A DNA stretch of 64,000 nt. Source: Anaeromicropila populeti. Its GTDB lineage: Bacteria; Bacillota; Clostridia; Lachnospirales; Lachnospiraceae. The first letter of the stretch is position 1. Each line of letters begins with the position of its first letter. The stretch spans positions 102,830-166,829 of the forward strand of contig NZ_FOYZ01000009.1 in the NCBI RefSeq assembly GCF_900112775.1, given 5' to 3'. Below are positions 27,492 through 36,262 of this stretch, piece after piece. The notes under the pieces are model-generated. The model saw only the letters and a program-made list of their open reading frames with translations. It had not been told where the DNA came from and ran no database searches. A program made the translations under genes and the position numbers.

Positions 27492-27573
27492 ACTGTTTCC
27501 TTTCCGTATTATAATAATAACATTATACGAGTTTTATCCGAATTCCGCAACTGTTGAAAAGTAATGAAAATGT

Positions 27574-27602
27574 TTGACAACCTGAAAGGATTATCATACT
27601 AT
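27574..27602 (+). promoter_or_regulatory. Consensus promoter for the plus-strand trio
   Basis: TTGACA (27574-27579), 17-base spacer, TACTAT (27597-27602). It points to the gene at 27632, whose ATG has GAGG seven bases upstream. Confidence 0.8.
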
Positions 27603-27631
27603 TATCATATGAATAAAGACGAGGTACTCCC

Positions 27632-28477
27632 ATGATTTATATTAGCACAGCATTTTATCAGGAAGCCAGTCCTATGATACAGGCTTTCTCTCTCAATAAA
27701 CTTTCCCAATTCAGTAAGTATCAGGTTTTTGGGAATGAGCATTTTACTTTATTTATTACAAATCCAGGGCCTATAGCAAGCTGTATCGGTTCCACCTATG
27801 TTTTATCCGGCCAGCGTCCAGAAGCTACAGATCTTTTTGTGAATCTGGGCATTTGTGGATGTACGGATACTACCATTCCCATTGGTACCCCCTGCTTATG
27901 CACCCAGATAAATGAAAGCTTGACAGGACGAGTTTTTTACCCTGATGTTTTATTTTCCCACCCATTTCTTGAATGCTGTCTGGAGACACATCCTGGAAAT
28001 ATTTCTGACAATTCCCAAATTACTTCTAACGCTGGAACAACATTGGTGGATTGTGAAGCAGCCAGTTTGTATCAGTCAGCGCAATTATTTTTTCAGATAC
28101 ATCAGATGCTTTTTATAAAAATTGTATCCGACTATCTTGAACCACAAAGTGTTACAGATATCCATGTCCGTTCTTGTATAGAATGTAACCTGACTGCTGT
28201 CTTTCAATGGCTGGAAAACATACAGCAGTCAATGCAGACAGCCTGTGCAAACTCCCTTTTAGACGTTGAAAGTATTCCCGAATTTCATTTACTAGCCAGT
28301 CAGTTAAAACTATCTGCTACTATGAAAGCTCAGTTAAAGCAGCTTCTGAATTATAGTCAGTTAAAAGGGAAGGATACTGGACAGCTTCTTTCACTTTGTT
28401 TAGAAAAAACGGCTCAGTGCAATACCAAACTAGAAGGGAAGAATTATTTTGAACAATTTAAGCAACAACTTATTTAG
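27632..28477 (+). CDS. Nucleoside phosphorylase/nucleosidase-like protein
   Basis: A 281-residue protein of which the first 200 residues look like the MTA/SAH nucleosidase-nucleoside phosphorylase fold: TNPGPIAS near 48, FVNLGICGCTDTTIPIGT (about 90-107), and LVDCEAASLYQ (about 148), the position of the ribose-binding Met-Glu in the family (here Cys-Glu). The C-terminal 80 residues are helical and family-unlike. It is first in a three-gene operon, overlapping the next gene by 29 bases. Its role is not clear; it may act on a nucleoside product of the neighbouring radical SAM enzyme, which is speculation. Confidence 0.7.
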   Translation: MIYISTAFYQEASPMIQAFSLNKLSQFSKYQVFGNEHFTLFITNPGPIASCIGSTYVLSGQRPEATDLFVNLGICGCTDTTIPIGTPCLCTQINESLTGRVFYPDVLFSHPFLECCLETHPGNISDNSQITSNAGTTLVDCEAASLYQSAQLFFQIHQMLFIKIVSDYLEPQSVTDIHVRSCIECNLTAVFQWLENIQQSMQTACANSLLDVESIPEFHLLASQLKLSATMKAQLKQLLNYSQLKGKDTGQLLSLCLEKTAQCNTKLEGKNYFEQFKQQLI

Positions 28478-29495
28478 CTCTCACTTTTCACATATTTATG
28501 TGGAAACTGCTCTACGAAATTCAGCCTCTGTGTTAAGAATTTTAGACAAGTTTCCAACAGCAAACGTAATAGAAATTCCCCATTACAAAGATATCTTCTG
28601 CCGCAGCCAGCAAAATTTTTGTATGCAGAAAAAATCACCTAAGCTTATACTGGCAAAAAAGGAAGGTACCCTTATTTATCCTGGGGCACCTGTGTGCCAG
28701 GATTTTGGGAATAAACATTTTTACTATACTTCTAATGTTATGAACTGTATTTACGATTGTGAGTACTGTTATCTTCAGGGAATGTATTCCTCTGGAAATG
28801 TTACAGTATTTGTAAATTTGGAAGATTTTTTTCTGGAAATAGAACTACTCCTTCAAAAACACCCTGTTTACTTATGCATTTCCTACGATACTGATTTGCT
28901 GGCGCTAGAAGGAATTCTTGGTTATTGCGAAAAATGGATTGCTTTTGCTAAAAAGCATAAAGATTTGACAATTGAAATACGTACCAAAAGTGCCAACACT
29001 GGGGCTCTTACAGCACTGGAGCCATCGGATAATGTTATTTTTGCCTGGACTCTATCTCCTGATTTTGTCAGCTCCCATTTTGAGCATAAAACTCCGTCTT
29101 TAAACCAAAGATTGAAGTCAATTAAAGTTTTAACAGAAAAAGGTCATCGTGTCCGCCTATGCTTTGATCCTATTATTTACCACGATACGTGGAAGGAATC
29201 TTATAGCGCATTCATAACCGCTGTATTTTCTCATGTTCCAACAGATGCTGTCCGGGATATTAGTTTGGGCGTTTTCCGGGTGTCTAAAGACTATTTAAAG
29301 CGGATGAGAAAACAACGAAAGGATTCTCTTGTTCTTGCCTATCCCTATGAAATGAAAGCAGGAGTTTATCAATATAAAGAACAACTAGAAAGAGAAATGA
29401 CTGCCTTTATGTTGAAGCACCTTACGAACCATGTACCAGAATCGATTATTTTTCAATGGAAGGAGTGTCCTAATGAATCAAATGCAGGAAACTAG
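28449..29495 (+). CDS. Spore photoproduct lyase-like radical SAM protein
   Basis: A 348-residue radical SAM protein of the SplB family. The cluster motif CIYDCEYC sits at about residues 98-105, followed by YLQGMY and VFVNLEDF, as in SplB; EIRTKSAN and LCFDPIIYH further on also match. In B. subtilis SplB a cysteine (Cys141) in an ACTSD segment repairs the substrate radical. The matching place here reads SYDTD, so this cysteine seems to be a tyrosine. It may therefore not be a true thymine-dimer repair enzyme. The start is a TTG inside the previous gene with AAGGGAAG upstream; no later ATG is suitable. Confidence 0.8.
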   Translation: MNNLSNNLFSSHFSHIYVETALRNSASVLRILDKFPTANVIEIPHYKDIFCRSQQNFCMQKKSPKLILAKKEGTLIYPGAPVCQDFGNKHFYYTSNVMNCIYDCEYCYLQGMYSSGNVTVFVNLEDFFLEIELLLQKHPVYLCISYDTDLLALEGILGYCEKWIAFAKKHKDLTIEIRTKSANTGALTALEPSDNVIFAWTLSPDFVSSHFEHKTPSLNQRLKSIKVLTEKGHRVRLCFDPIIYHDTWKESYSAFITAVFSHVPTDAVRDISLGVFRVSKDYLKRMRKQRKDSLVLAYPYEMKAGVYQYKEQLEREMTAFMLKHLTNHVPESIIFQWKECPNESNAGN

Positions 29496-30207
29496 CTATA
29501 AAGAGAAGAAGCAGATTGCTATTGTTACAGGAGCTTCCTCAGGAATTGGATTAGAAATCAGCAGACAAATTGTCAGCTTGGGGTATTCTGTCTTTGGATT
29601 TGGACGTGATTTTACTAAAACAAGTTACTCATCCCCTCAGTTTCATCCCATATCAATGGATCTTACCAATATTCATGAGTTGCAGGAAAAAATAAAGGAG
29701 TTAAAAAGAGAGTACAGGATTTTCATTCTAGTCAATAATGCAGGTATTGGATATTTTGGGTTGCACGAAGAATTAAATCCTCTTAAAATCCATGAAATGG
29801 TTACTCTAAATGTAGAAGTACCTTTTGTACTGACTCAGCTTTTACTTCGTGATTTAAAAAGGGAAGCTGGCTTTCTTTTTAATATTTCTTCTATTACTGC
29901 TAAAAAGAACAATCCCCACGGTTGTGCATATGGTGCAACCAAGGCAGCGCTAACAAGTTTTTCATCTAGCCTGTTTGAAGAGGCTCGGAAATACGGCGTT
30001 ACAGTAACTGCTGTTCACCCAGATATGACTAAATCAAATTTTTATCGAAATGCTGATTTTAAAGAAAGCGAGGAAACCGACTGCCACATTTTAGCAGAAG
30101 AAGTAGCTGACTTTGTCAGCCTCACTTTGAAGCTGCGCAGCGGGCTTTGTCTGTCTGATGTAACCATTCAGCCACAAAAGCACCGCCTTGCAAAGAGGAT
30201 ACTGTAA
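29473..30207 (+). CDS. Short-chain dehydrogenase/reductase (SDR)
   Basis: Classical NAD(P)-dependent SDR of 244 residues. Motifs: TGASSGIG (cofactor loop), NNAGIGYFG, ISSITAKK (catalytic Ser), YGATKAA (YxxxK). AGGAG lies eight bases before the ATG at 29473, which overlaps the end of the SPL-like gene by 23 bases. The substrate is unknown; the operon suggests work on a product of the two preceding enzymes. Convergent with agrB, with only one base between the stop codons. Confidence 0.92.
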   Translation: MNQMQETSYKEKKQIAIVTGASSGIGLEISRQIVSLGYSVFGFGRDFTKTSYSSPQFHPISMDLTNIHELQEKIKELKREYRIFILVNNAGIGYFGLHEELNPLKIHEMVTLNVEVPFVLTQLLLRDLKREAGFLFNISSITAKKNNPHGCAYGATKAALTSFSSSLFEEARKYGVTVTAVHPDMTKSNFYRNADFKESEETDCHILAEEVADFVSLTLKLRSGLCLSDVTIQPQKHRLAKRIL

Positions 30208-30801
30208 TTATACTCCCTTGCTTCTTAGTATTTTATTTTTACGAATTCCTAAAATTAATGCCACACTTAGCATCAAAAGCGTAATCATGATGGTAATCGC
30301 AAATTTTTTAAGAATCATACCAAATGGCAGGAACAAGAGAAGAATCATGCTCCCAAAGCAAATACCTAGTATTCTTCTTGCTTTTCCTCCATAAATCTTA
30401 CGCTCCACATCGTCAATGGGTTTATTCAAGTCCTCCACTGGCGCCAGCACAAAGATAATGGCACTGCTCACTGCTGCCGCTGCTATAATCAATATCTCAT
30501 TAACTGGAAAATATTTAATCGCTAATAATACTCCTACTACTAAAAGCATAGAGTAAATAAAACAGCGGGTTTGCGTCTTCGCATGAACTCCTCCGGCAAA
30601 GGAACGAAGGGGCATATATACAAGCATAAATACAATAGTTTCCAAAAACATCTGTAACAAAATACCTATCCCAATCGTTAGAGAAATATTGATTAGCATT
30701 ATAATTCCCTGATTTAATCCATAGGCATATAGTTCTCTGTCGTCTGCTTCTATCGTTCCATCGCAGACCAAATTTTCAACAATTTTATCTACTACCTTCA
30801 C
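30208..30801 (-). CDS. agrB: AgrB-type accessory gene regulator peptidase, orphan
   Basis: Membrane cysteine protease that trims and cyclises an AgrD pheromone precursor. The 197-residue protein has six predicted membrane segments and the AgrB motif RSFAGGVHAKTQTRC, with catalytic His and Cys seven residues apart. It starts at a GTG with GAGGTG five bases upstream. No AgrD-like peptide is visible on either side: downstream is the convergent SDR gene and upstream only 65 bases, holding a 15-codon ORF without cysteine. agrC/agrA are absent too. The substrate may be encoded elsewhere. Confidence 0.9.
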   Translation of the reverse strand: MKVVDKIVENLVCDGTIEADDRELYAYGLNQGIIMLINISLTIGIGILLQMFLETIVFMLVYMPLRSFAGGVHAKTQTRCFIYSMLLVVGVLLAIKYFPVNEILIIAAAAVSSAIIFVLAPVEDLNKPIDDVERKIYGGKARRILGICFGSMILLLFLPFGMILKKFAITIMITLLMLSVALILGIRKNKILRSKGV

Positions 30802-30866
30802 CCAATCACCTCAAACACTTTCTTAGTAACTATCTTTTATCACAACAGATATTCTATATTCTGCAA

Positions 30867-31724
30867 TCATTTATTTTCCTGCTCTTTCAACTCCTCCTGG
30901 TGCTTCATGGCAAGCTTACACGCCTCCACTGCATCCTCCTGAGTTCCTGTTGCAATTAGAAATCCGCTGTTATGGCAAAATTGTAATGTTTCCAAACTGG
31001 TCAGTTCTTTCAGTTCCTCTTTGACTCTTCCCCTCCATTCCTTTGGAAAAGCACATTTTAATTGGTCAGTATTGTCATCCTTGGGTATACCCTGAGCACA
31101 ATACCCTCCCCTGTTAGATGGAAAAATAGCAAAATACAATTCTGTTTCCTTGACATACTTTTTCCACGGCGCAGATCTTGGCAAAATCAAAATATGCTCT
31201 TCTGCCTTCTCTATTGCTTTCTTCACCAGATGCTCTGCCCGTTTAATACTCTTTATGTTTTCAAATTCCTTTTTTAAAATGGTTATTGCAAGTTCTTTAG
31301 CTTCCTGAAATGCCCCATCTGAGGATACGGCATAATCCCATGGCGGATTAAATACGGAAATAATGTCCGATAACATGTTATCTGCTCCAGTATTATCGTT
31401 TAGATCCAGTGGCTGTACAAATTTTTCATCGAATTTAACTGATTCCTCACTGGACAGAATCAATTCGCCATACGTTTCCCACAACAATCCAAAAGCAGCA
31501 TATGGAATGCCATTTTCCCGCACTCTTCTTTCCTGTTGGTGATGGTCAAATTCTCCCATCCCAATATCAAATACAATACCATCAAAGGCTTCCGGCACTT
31601 CAAATCCTCTTTCAATCTTGATTTCTGGATTTAGCATTGTTAAAAGGGCCGACGAAAAAACATCATCTGCATGAAATTTTCCTGCATGTGTAAAGCCTTT
31701 CTCAATTTGTATCAATTTTTTCAT
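30867..31724 (-). CDS. MYG1 family (UPF0160) DHH-like metal hydrolase
   Basis: Metal-dependent phosphoesterase-like protein; the eukaryotic relative MYG1 is a 3'-5' RNA exonuclease. Key motifs are THAGKFHADDVFSSALL at the N-terminus, FDIGMGEFDHHQ (DHH), LDLNDNTGAD and the C-terminal FCHNSGFLIAT. 285 residues from the ATG at 31724, which has GAGGTG six bases before it; the three-codon longer GTG start would cover the ribosome site. The cellular substrate in bacteria is not known. Confidence 0.88.
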   Translation of the reverse strand: MKKLIQIEKGFTHAGKFHADDVFSSALLTMLNPEIKIERGFEVPEAFDGIVFDIGMGEFDHHQQERRVRENGIPYAAFGLLWETYGELILSSEESVKFDEKFVQPLDLNDNTGADNMLSDIISVFNPPWDYAVSSDGAFQEAKELAITILKKEFENIKSIKRAEHLVKKAIEKAEEHILILPRSAPWKKYVKETELYFAIFPSNRGGYCAQGIPKDDNTDQLKCAFPKEWRGRVKEELKELTSLETLQFCHNSGFLIATGTQEDAVEACKLAMKHQEELKEQENK

Positions 31725-31764
31725 AGTTTTCACCTCAGTGATAGTATACCACTAATAGAAAACA

Positions 31765-32301
31765 TTAGCAAATAATCTGAATTTGACACATTTTCATGGC
31801 TTCTAGTGCCTTTTGATGGCTCTCCACCGTTACACCGGCACAACAGCTTCCGTCTACTGAAACTTTTACTTCAGGTAATGCGGCTTTTAGTATCATTGCA
31901 TTGGAAATCACACAGATGTCTGTACATAATCCAATTAATTGAACTTCTTCCACACCTTTTGACTCCACAACTTTTTTGAGGTATTCGGCAAGTTCCATAG
32001 AACCAAAGGACGGTTTATCCAAAATCACACTATTTCTTTCTTGTGCCAGACGTCCAATCTCTTCTTCCAGCTGCCATCCCGCTGTTCCTTTGATACAATG
32101 CTCTACAGGCAGATAATACCCCTCTTGGGTATTTAAGTAATTTTTTTCGTGGGTATCCCGAGTAAATACTAGTTCACCATTATGTTCTTTTATTTTCTGT
32201 ATTACCTTGGGAACCAATTCAACCGCCTGGCTTGTACCAAGACTTCCGTCTATAAAATCCTTTTGCATATCAATAACAACTAATAACGTATTCAATACCA
32301 T
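31765..32301 (-). CDS. Cysteine hydrolase, isochorismatase/nicotinamidase-like
   Basis: Alpha/beta hydrolase of the isochorismatase fold, 178 residues, close in look to nicotinamidases. The catalytic triad is visible as Asp (VVIDMQKDF), Lys (ILDKPSFG) and Cys (GLCTDICVISNA). The first ATG is only two bases after GGAGG, so a TTG two codons later may be the true start. Nicotinamide to nicotinate (NAD salvage) is the likeliest reaction but not proven. Confidence 0.85.
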   Translation of the reverse strand: MVLNTLLVVIDMQKDFIDGSLGTSQAVELVPKVIQKIKEHNGELVFTRDTHEKNYLNTQEGYYLPVEHCIKGTAGWQLEEEIGRLAQERNSVILDKPSFGSMELAEYLKKVVESKGVEEVQLIGLCTDICVISNAMILKAALPEVKVSVDGSCCAGVTVESHQKALEAMKMCQIQIIC

Positions 32302-32436
32302 ATCCTCCTTTACTACTAAGTAGATTTACCAGTTTGCTTTTATAAAATCATTATACAAATTTTTTGCTTCAAGATAAAGTTTTTTTTCTAAAAATTAACT
32401 TTTTGAATATACTATTATTGTCAGGAGGTGTATTAT

Positions 32437-32976
32437 ATGAATAAAAGATTACTTCACTTTGAAATTATTTGCTTTGTTATTTCACTAGTTCTTGGCGTGA
32501 TTATGCACTTTGTTTATGAATGGAGTCATTATAACCGCATTGTGGCTATGGTTTGCCCTGTTAACGAATCTGTCTGGGAACATTTAAAACTGATTTTTGT
32601 TCCCTATTTTATATGTTCATTTTTTATTTATTATAAGTTTAGAAATCACTACAAACATATTTGGGCCGGAAAAGCACTTGGCGTAACTGCTGGTCTGCTT
32701 TTTGTTGTGTGCTTTTATTATACGTACACAGGAGTCATTGGAAAACACTGTCTGTTCATGGATTTGCTTTCTTTTTTCCTTGGAACCTTGCTTTCCTATA
32801 TTGTAAGTTTTAAAATCATAAAAAAAGATGAAACAATTCTCATATCAGAGCAAATTGGTTTCATCCTTTTTATCTGTTACCTTGTGCTCTTTATTTTATT
32901 TACTGTTACTCCTCCAAGAATTCCTCTCTTTCAAGATCCTGTGACTAAGAGTTTTGGAATAAACAGGTTGTCGTAA
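32437..32976 (+). CDS. Multi-pass membrane protein (DUF6512-like)
   Basis: A 179-residue hydrophobic protein with five or six membrane segments. The segment VNESVWEHLKLIFVPYF following the first helix is characteristic of a clostridial membrane family annotated DUF6512, from memory. The ATG at 32437 has AGGAGG eight bases upstream; the GTG three codons earlier lies inside the ribosome site. Function unknown. It is divergent from the nicotinamidase-like gene. Confidence 0.75.
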   Translation: MNKRLLHFEIICFVISLVLGVIMHFVYEWSHYNRIVAMVCPVNESVWEHLKLIFVPYFICSFFIYYKFRNHYKHIWAGKALGVTAGLLFVVCFYYTYTGVIGKHCLFMDLLSFFLGTLLSYIVSFKIIKKDETILISEQIGFILFICYLVLFILFTVTPPRIPLFQDPVTKSFGINRLS

Positions 32977-32988
32977 TATTGAGTAGAG

Positions 32989-33054
32989 GAGGCATCGCGA
33001 AATAACCCTACTTAAATTTACTTAGTTTAATTGTCTTTTCGTCTGCCTCTTTTG
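32989..33054 (+). terminator. Probable terminator after the DUF6512-like gene
   Basis: GAGGCA (32989-32994) with CGAAA close by pairs with TTTCG and TGCCTC (33044-33049) across a long loop, followed by TTTT. It starts 13 bases after the stop codon. Confidence 0.5.
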
Positions 33055-33198
33055 TGTCCTTGTCTATGTAATGGATATACAATTCCGTTTCATTGTTTCT
33101 AAATTCACATACATCAATATCCCATTCGTTCGTAATATGCGGAAACAAATATTTTTTTTCTGTATTTTGTTCATATTTTTTTGCAATTACCAGTGTTT

Positions 33199-33705
33199 TT
33201 ATATATATTCTGTTCCGTCTTGTTTATTTCTAACATACGCTACATGCACCTTACCAATTGCCCTGACAGTTTCAAACCACTCTGATTTTAGATTTTTCTG
33301 GTAATCAATAAACTTATCCAAATAAGTCCCTGTTCCAACGCCATAATGGATATTTACTGTATCATCACAAATTGATACACGTGGAGGATCGTTAAATTCG
33401 CCCAATATCTCACTATAAATAGCTTCTTGCTCTGTATTGTATACCGAGCATCTATAATAATCGTTATATTCACGAAGCCCCATTTTTTCGATACAATAGC
33501 ATTTTTCTTTCTTGATTATCGTCCATTTTGTATGCAATGGTTCTTCTGATTCATTTGTTGTTATAGATTCTGTCATTTCTTGAACATCCTTTTCATCAAT
33601 ACTATCCTTCACCTCCCAAAAATTACACGCCACTATTCTTACGATATACCATGCATCCCACCAATTTAGGATGATCCAAAACAAAATTATTTGGATTTTC
33701 ACCAA
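33199..33705 (-). CDS. Hypothetical protein
   Basis: A 168-codon frame of unknown family. The N-terminal 28 residues are Trp-rich and hydrophobic and end in RIVACN, which resembles a lipobox (Cys near residue 27) but without a normal signal peptide. The rest is polar and acidic (about 35-168), with a Trp-Thr-Ile-Ile-Lys-Lys strand and a C-terminal VHVAYVRNKQDG. No AGGAGG is seen before the TTG start, and an ATG frame with a better position runs in a different phase. The gene may have lost its true 5' end by a frameshift. Confidence 0.45.
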   Translation of the reverse strand: MVKIQIILFWIILNWWDAWYIVRIVACNFWEVKDSIDEKDVQEMTESITTNESEEPLHTKWTIIKKEKCYCIEKMGLREYNDYYRCSVYNTEQEAIYSEILGEFNDPPRVSICDDTVNIHYGVGTGTYLDKFIDYQKNLKSEWFETVRAIGKVHVAYVRNKQDGTEYI

Positions 33706-33728
33706 TCAAAAATGAAACCATCATAATA

Positions 33729-33842
33729 TCACCACACTTTTAATAGTTCCTCACAATGACAATAAGGACTTCCCGTACTTTTATCTATTCCAAAAGAAAT
33801 ACTGTTCCGATGTTTTTCGCAAAAGAAGCTCCAAAAAGACAT
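33729..33842 (-). CDS. Possible 37-residue Cys/His-containing small protein or gene remnant
   Basis: A 37-codon ORF from the ATG at 33842. It has two metal-site-like clusters, FCEKH and YCHC, and a helical end EELLKVW. The ribosome site is poor (GCAGAAG). It lies in a chain of short minus-strand frames, so a fragment of a decayed gene is as likely as a real small protein. Confidence 0.25.
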   Translation of the reverse strand: MSFWSFFCEKHRNSISFGIDKSTGSPYCHCEELLKVW

Positions 33843-33899
33843 GAGTTAATAAGCGCTTCTGCGGTATTAACAAATGAATAAACCGCTGGAAAATCTCTT

Positions 33900-34064
33900 T
33901 TATCTCATTTCCTTATCAAATTTGGTATCTGGCACCAGTAAAATCAACACTCCTGACCATTGATATTTGGGTGGTTTATTTCCTTCCCTAACTTTCCTAA
34001 AAAATTCTTCTGGCTTTAGCCTAACAATTCCTTCTCCTGGATTAGCATGACTGTACTTTTTCAT
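33900..34064 (-). CDS. Small hypothetical protein (54 residues)
   Basis: ORF from the ATG at 34064 with GAGAG five bases upstream. The protein is basic and has no membrane helix; the segment IVRLKPEEFFRKVREG looks like a normal helix of a coding protein. I do not recognise it. The downstream frames (33729-33899) carry coding-like words in shifting phases, so it may be the intact start of a disrupted gene. Confidence 0.35.
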   Translation of the reverse strand: MKKYSHANPGEGIVRLKPEEFFRKVREGNKPPKYQWSGVLILLVPDTKFDKEMR

Positions 34065-34090
34065 CTATTCTCTCAACTCGCAATTTTAAT

Positions 34091-34318
34091 TTAATCTGTT
34101 TGAATTAATATAATTTTACATTTTACACATTTAAATGACTTTAATTTAATTTTTTTAAAGATGTTAGTTGGCTTTGGTGTCAACAGTCCTTCCTTTAACA
34201 AATGTTTCTCAACAAAATCGTCAAAACCTGGATGTTCTCCTAAATAATAATGCCAATTCCAACATTGTGATATAGATATATTTTTTTCATAATTTTTTTC
34301 ATAATTTTTTCCTTTTAT
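34091..34318 (-). pseudogene. Start-less ORF fragment with a CxxC tail
   Basis: A 75-codon open frame ending at 34091 with protein-like composition (YLGEHPGFDDFVEKHLL, LTPKPTNIFKK, FKCVKCK) but no ATG/GTG start in phase. Two in-frame ATGs with a good AAAAGG site occur in a neighbouring phase at an A-rich slippery tract (34288-34310), which fits an old frameshift. Probably a remnant. Confidence 0.3.
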
Positions 34319-34910
34319 TTAAAAGCGCCAAATCCAGCATAAATACAATGTAAATATTATCACATCCTAATACGAAATTATTAGCAGTGCGGTTTTTAAT
34401 CACTTTATTGTAATTTTTAGTCCTTATAATGAATATATTCTCTTTTTATGGTGTTTAGCACTTATTATTTAGTCAGTTGTATCTACTCTTTGGACTTATG
34501 TCAATACCTAGCACACAATAATACTCTTTAGTTTTATTTATTGTTCTACTTTTACCATTTAGTTCAAACTTTTTAGCACAACCTTACCCCGTAAATCTTT
34601 CCCAAAACATACGAAACATTCTAAACCCGGGTAATCATGGACTTTTTAGCTACGTCAACATATCCTTCACAAGGTTAGCATGTCCTGCATAAAGTGAGCC
34701 GACATGTCCTGTATTCAAAACCTGGTAAACGGATATTAAATAAATCAATGGATGCACCTAACAGATTAAGCTAATTCTCAAAATATAACTACAGGCAACT
34801 TCTTTCATATGCATTACAGTAGCGTAGGGAGCTGTTTTGGAATAACTGTTACGTCCTTGCACTTGTAGAGTGGTCAAGGTTTTTTGAAACCTGCCATTAA
34901 CTTTTTAAAA
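34319..34910. other. Gene-free stretch
   Basis: About 590 bases upstream of the ddl terminator without a credible ORF, promoter or RNA fold on either strand. Only short direct repeats (GCATGTCCTG and GACATGTCCTG near 34678-34710) and a small AGGTTT/AAACCT hairpin (about 34877-34892) are seen. Confidence 0.5.
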
Positions 34911-34957
34911 GAGCTCTTGCTCCATAGATTCTCATCTATTTTGCAAAAGCTCCCTTT
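34911..34957 (-). terminator. Terminator of the ddl operon; copy 1 of a repeated hairpin
   Basis: On the minus strand GAGCTTTTGC pairs with GCAAGAGCTC and, inside it, ATAGAT pairs with ATCTAT, with AAA/GGA as an internal loop; TTTT follows. It lies 77 bases after ddl. The same hairpin occurs after valS (43149-43192): two 18-base blocks are identical and only the loop differs. Confidence 0.75.
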
Positions 34958-35033
34958 ATTAATCATCATGCATCTTTTTATCTTCCAGTGCAAGCTTTCC
35001 TGCATCAGGCAATTGACTTAATTCCCCATATTA

Positions 35034-36245
35034 TCATACTTTCTTACCACCCTTTGTTCCACCAAGTTTCACCCCTGCCAGCAAATTCGTTTCAAAGCTA
35101 TAGGAAATATTATTAAGCTCACGGTCTCTCTTTAATGCCAACTGAATCATTCTGTCCAATAGCTCTTCATAAGACACTCCCAGCGGCTCCCACAAATAGA
35201 ACGCCAGTGAACCTGGAATAGTATTAATCTCATTAACCCAAATTTCCTGTGTTACGGTATCCATCATAAAATCAATTCTAGCTACTCCGTTACAATTCAG
35301 AACCTGAAATGTATCTACTGCTAATTTGCGTATTTTCTCCCGTACTTCTGGCAAAATATCTGCTGGAAGTTTTCGTGTCAGGCTAGACATTCCAGAGCTT
35401 TTTGAACCACCATCTTTGCTTCCACCAGTTTTTCCGCCGCCTGACATATATTTATCCTCATAACTTAAAATTTCATCTGAATTCACTGGCTCCTCACACT
35501 CAGAAGCCTCTGCACTTTCATAATCCCCCAGAACCGAGCAATTGATTTCCTTCAGATTGGTCACTGCCTTTTCCACTAATACCTTCATGGCAAATTCAAA
35601 TGCATGATCCATTGCCTCTTGAAGTGACTCACTATCTCTTGCTATCTTAATGCCAACACTAGAACCAAGATTAATTGGCTTTACAATGACTGGATATTGA
35701 AAGCGTTCTTCAATCTGCTTGATTACCCCAGCAGTATCTTTCTCATATTTTTTCGTATCAAATACACAACAATCTAAGACCGGGATTTGGTTATCCTTTA
35801 AAACAGTTTTCATTACATATTTATCCATACCAATAGCAGAAGAAGTTACATCTGGTCCTATATACGGAATACAGAGCATTCTCAGACACCCTTGAAGAGT
35901 TCCATCCTCAACATTGGTTCCATGAACAATCGGAAATGCCACATCAATCCAATCATATGTATTGTTTCCAAACTTTTTCATTGGATATTTAACAAGCCCA
36001 ACCCTTCCTTCTTCATTTACTAAAACAATTCTCTGGCTTTTTCTCAAAAGAGATGGTATGTTTCTGTATGCCTTAATGTCTGAAATGCTATTACCTATAT
36101 ACATCTCATTTTCCTTTGTTATATAAACAGGAATAATATCATATTTCTCCCTGTTAAAAGCATGCACCGCCTGAATACCTGAAATAATAGACACCTCATG
36201 TTCCACGCTCTGTCCACCAAAAAAAACTCCAATCTTAATCTTCAT
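35034..36245 (-). CDS. ddl: D-alanine--D-alanine ligase
   Basis: ATP-grasp enzyme that makes D-Ala-D-Ala (or a related D,D-dipeptide) for peptidoglycan. Motifs: VFFGGQSVEHEVSI at the N-terminus, VHGTNVEDGTLQG, KPINLGSSVGI (ATP site), LKEINCSVLG, and the C-terminal RIDFMMD and NEINTIPG. The omega-loop has EDKYMSGG with the Lys-Tyr pair that goes with D-Ala rather than D-lactate ligases. The loop is lengthened by a Gly/Ser/Lys-rich stretch (about residues 263-290), so the protein is 403 residues against about 310-370. It follows the MurF-like gene by 17 bases, with GGAGAT before the ATG. Confidence 0.92.
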   Translation of the reverse strand: MKIKIGVFFGGQSVEHEVSIISGIQAVHAFNREKYDIIPVYITKENEMYIGNSISDIKAYRNIPSLLRKSQRIVLVNEEGRVGLVKYPMKKFGNNTYDWIDVAFPIVHGTNVEDGTLQGCLRMLCIPYIGPDVTSSAIGMDKYVMKTVLKDNQIPVLDCCVFDTKKYEKDTAGVIKQIEERFQYPVIVKPINLGSSVGIKIARDSESLQEAMDHAFEFAMKVLVEKAVTNLKEINCSVLGDYESAEASECEEPVNSDEILSYEDKYMSGGGKTGGSKDGGSKSSGMSSLTRKLPADILPEVREKIRKLAVDTFQVLNCNGVARIDFMMDTVTQEIWVNEINTIPGSLAFYLWEPLGVSYEELLDRMIQLALKRDRELNNISYSFETNLLAGVKLGGTKGGKKV

Positions 36246-36262
36246 GGCCTATCTCCTTCACT

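Noticed and set aside
30802-30866. A 15-codon ORF before agrB as AgrD
   Set aside because: It has no cysteine or serine at a ring position, no amphipathic leader and no acidic tail.
34678-34710. Direct repeat around CATGTCCTG as an att site
   Set aside because: Only about ten bases, close together, and no integrase gene nearby.
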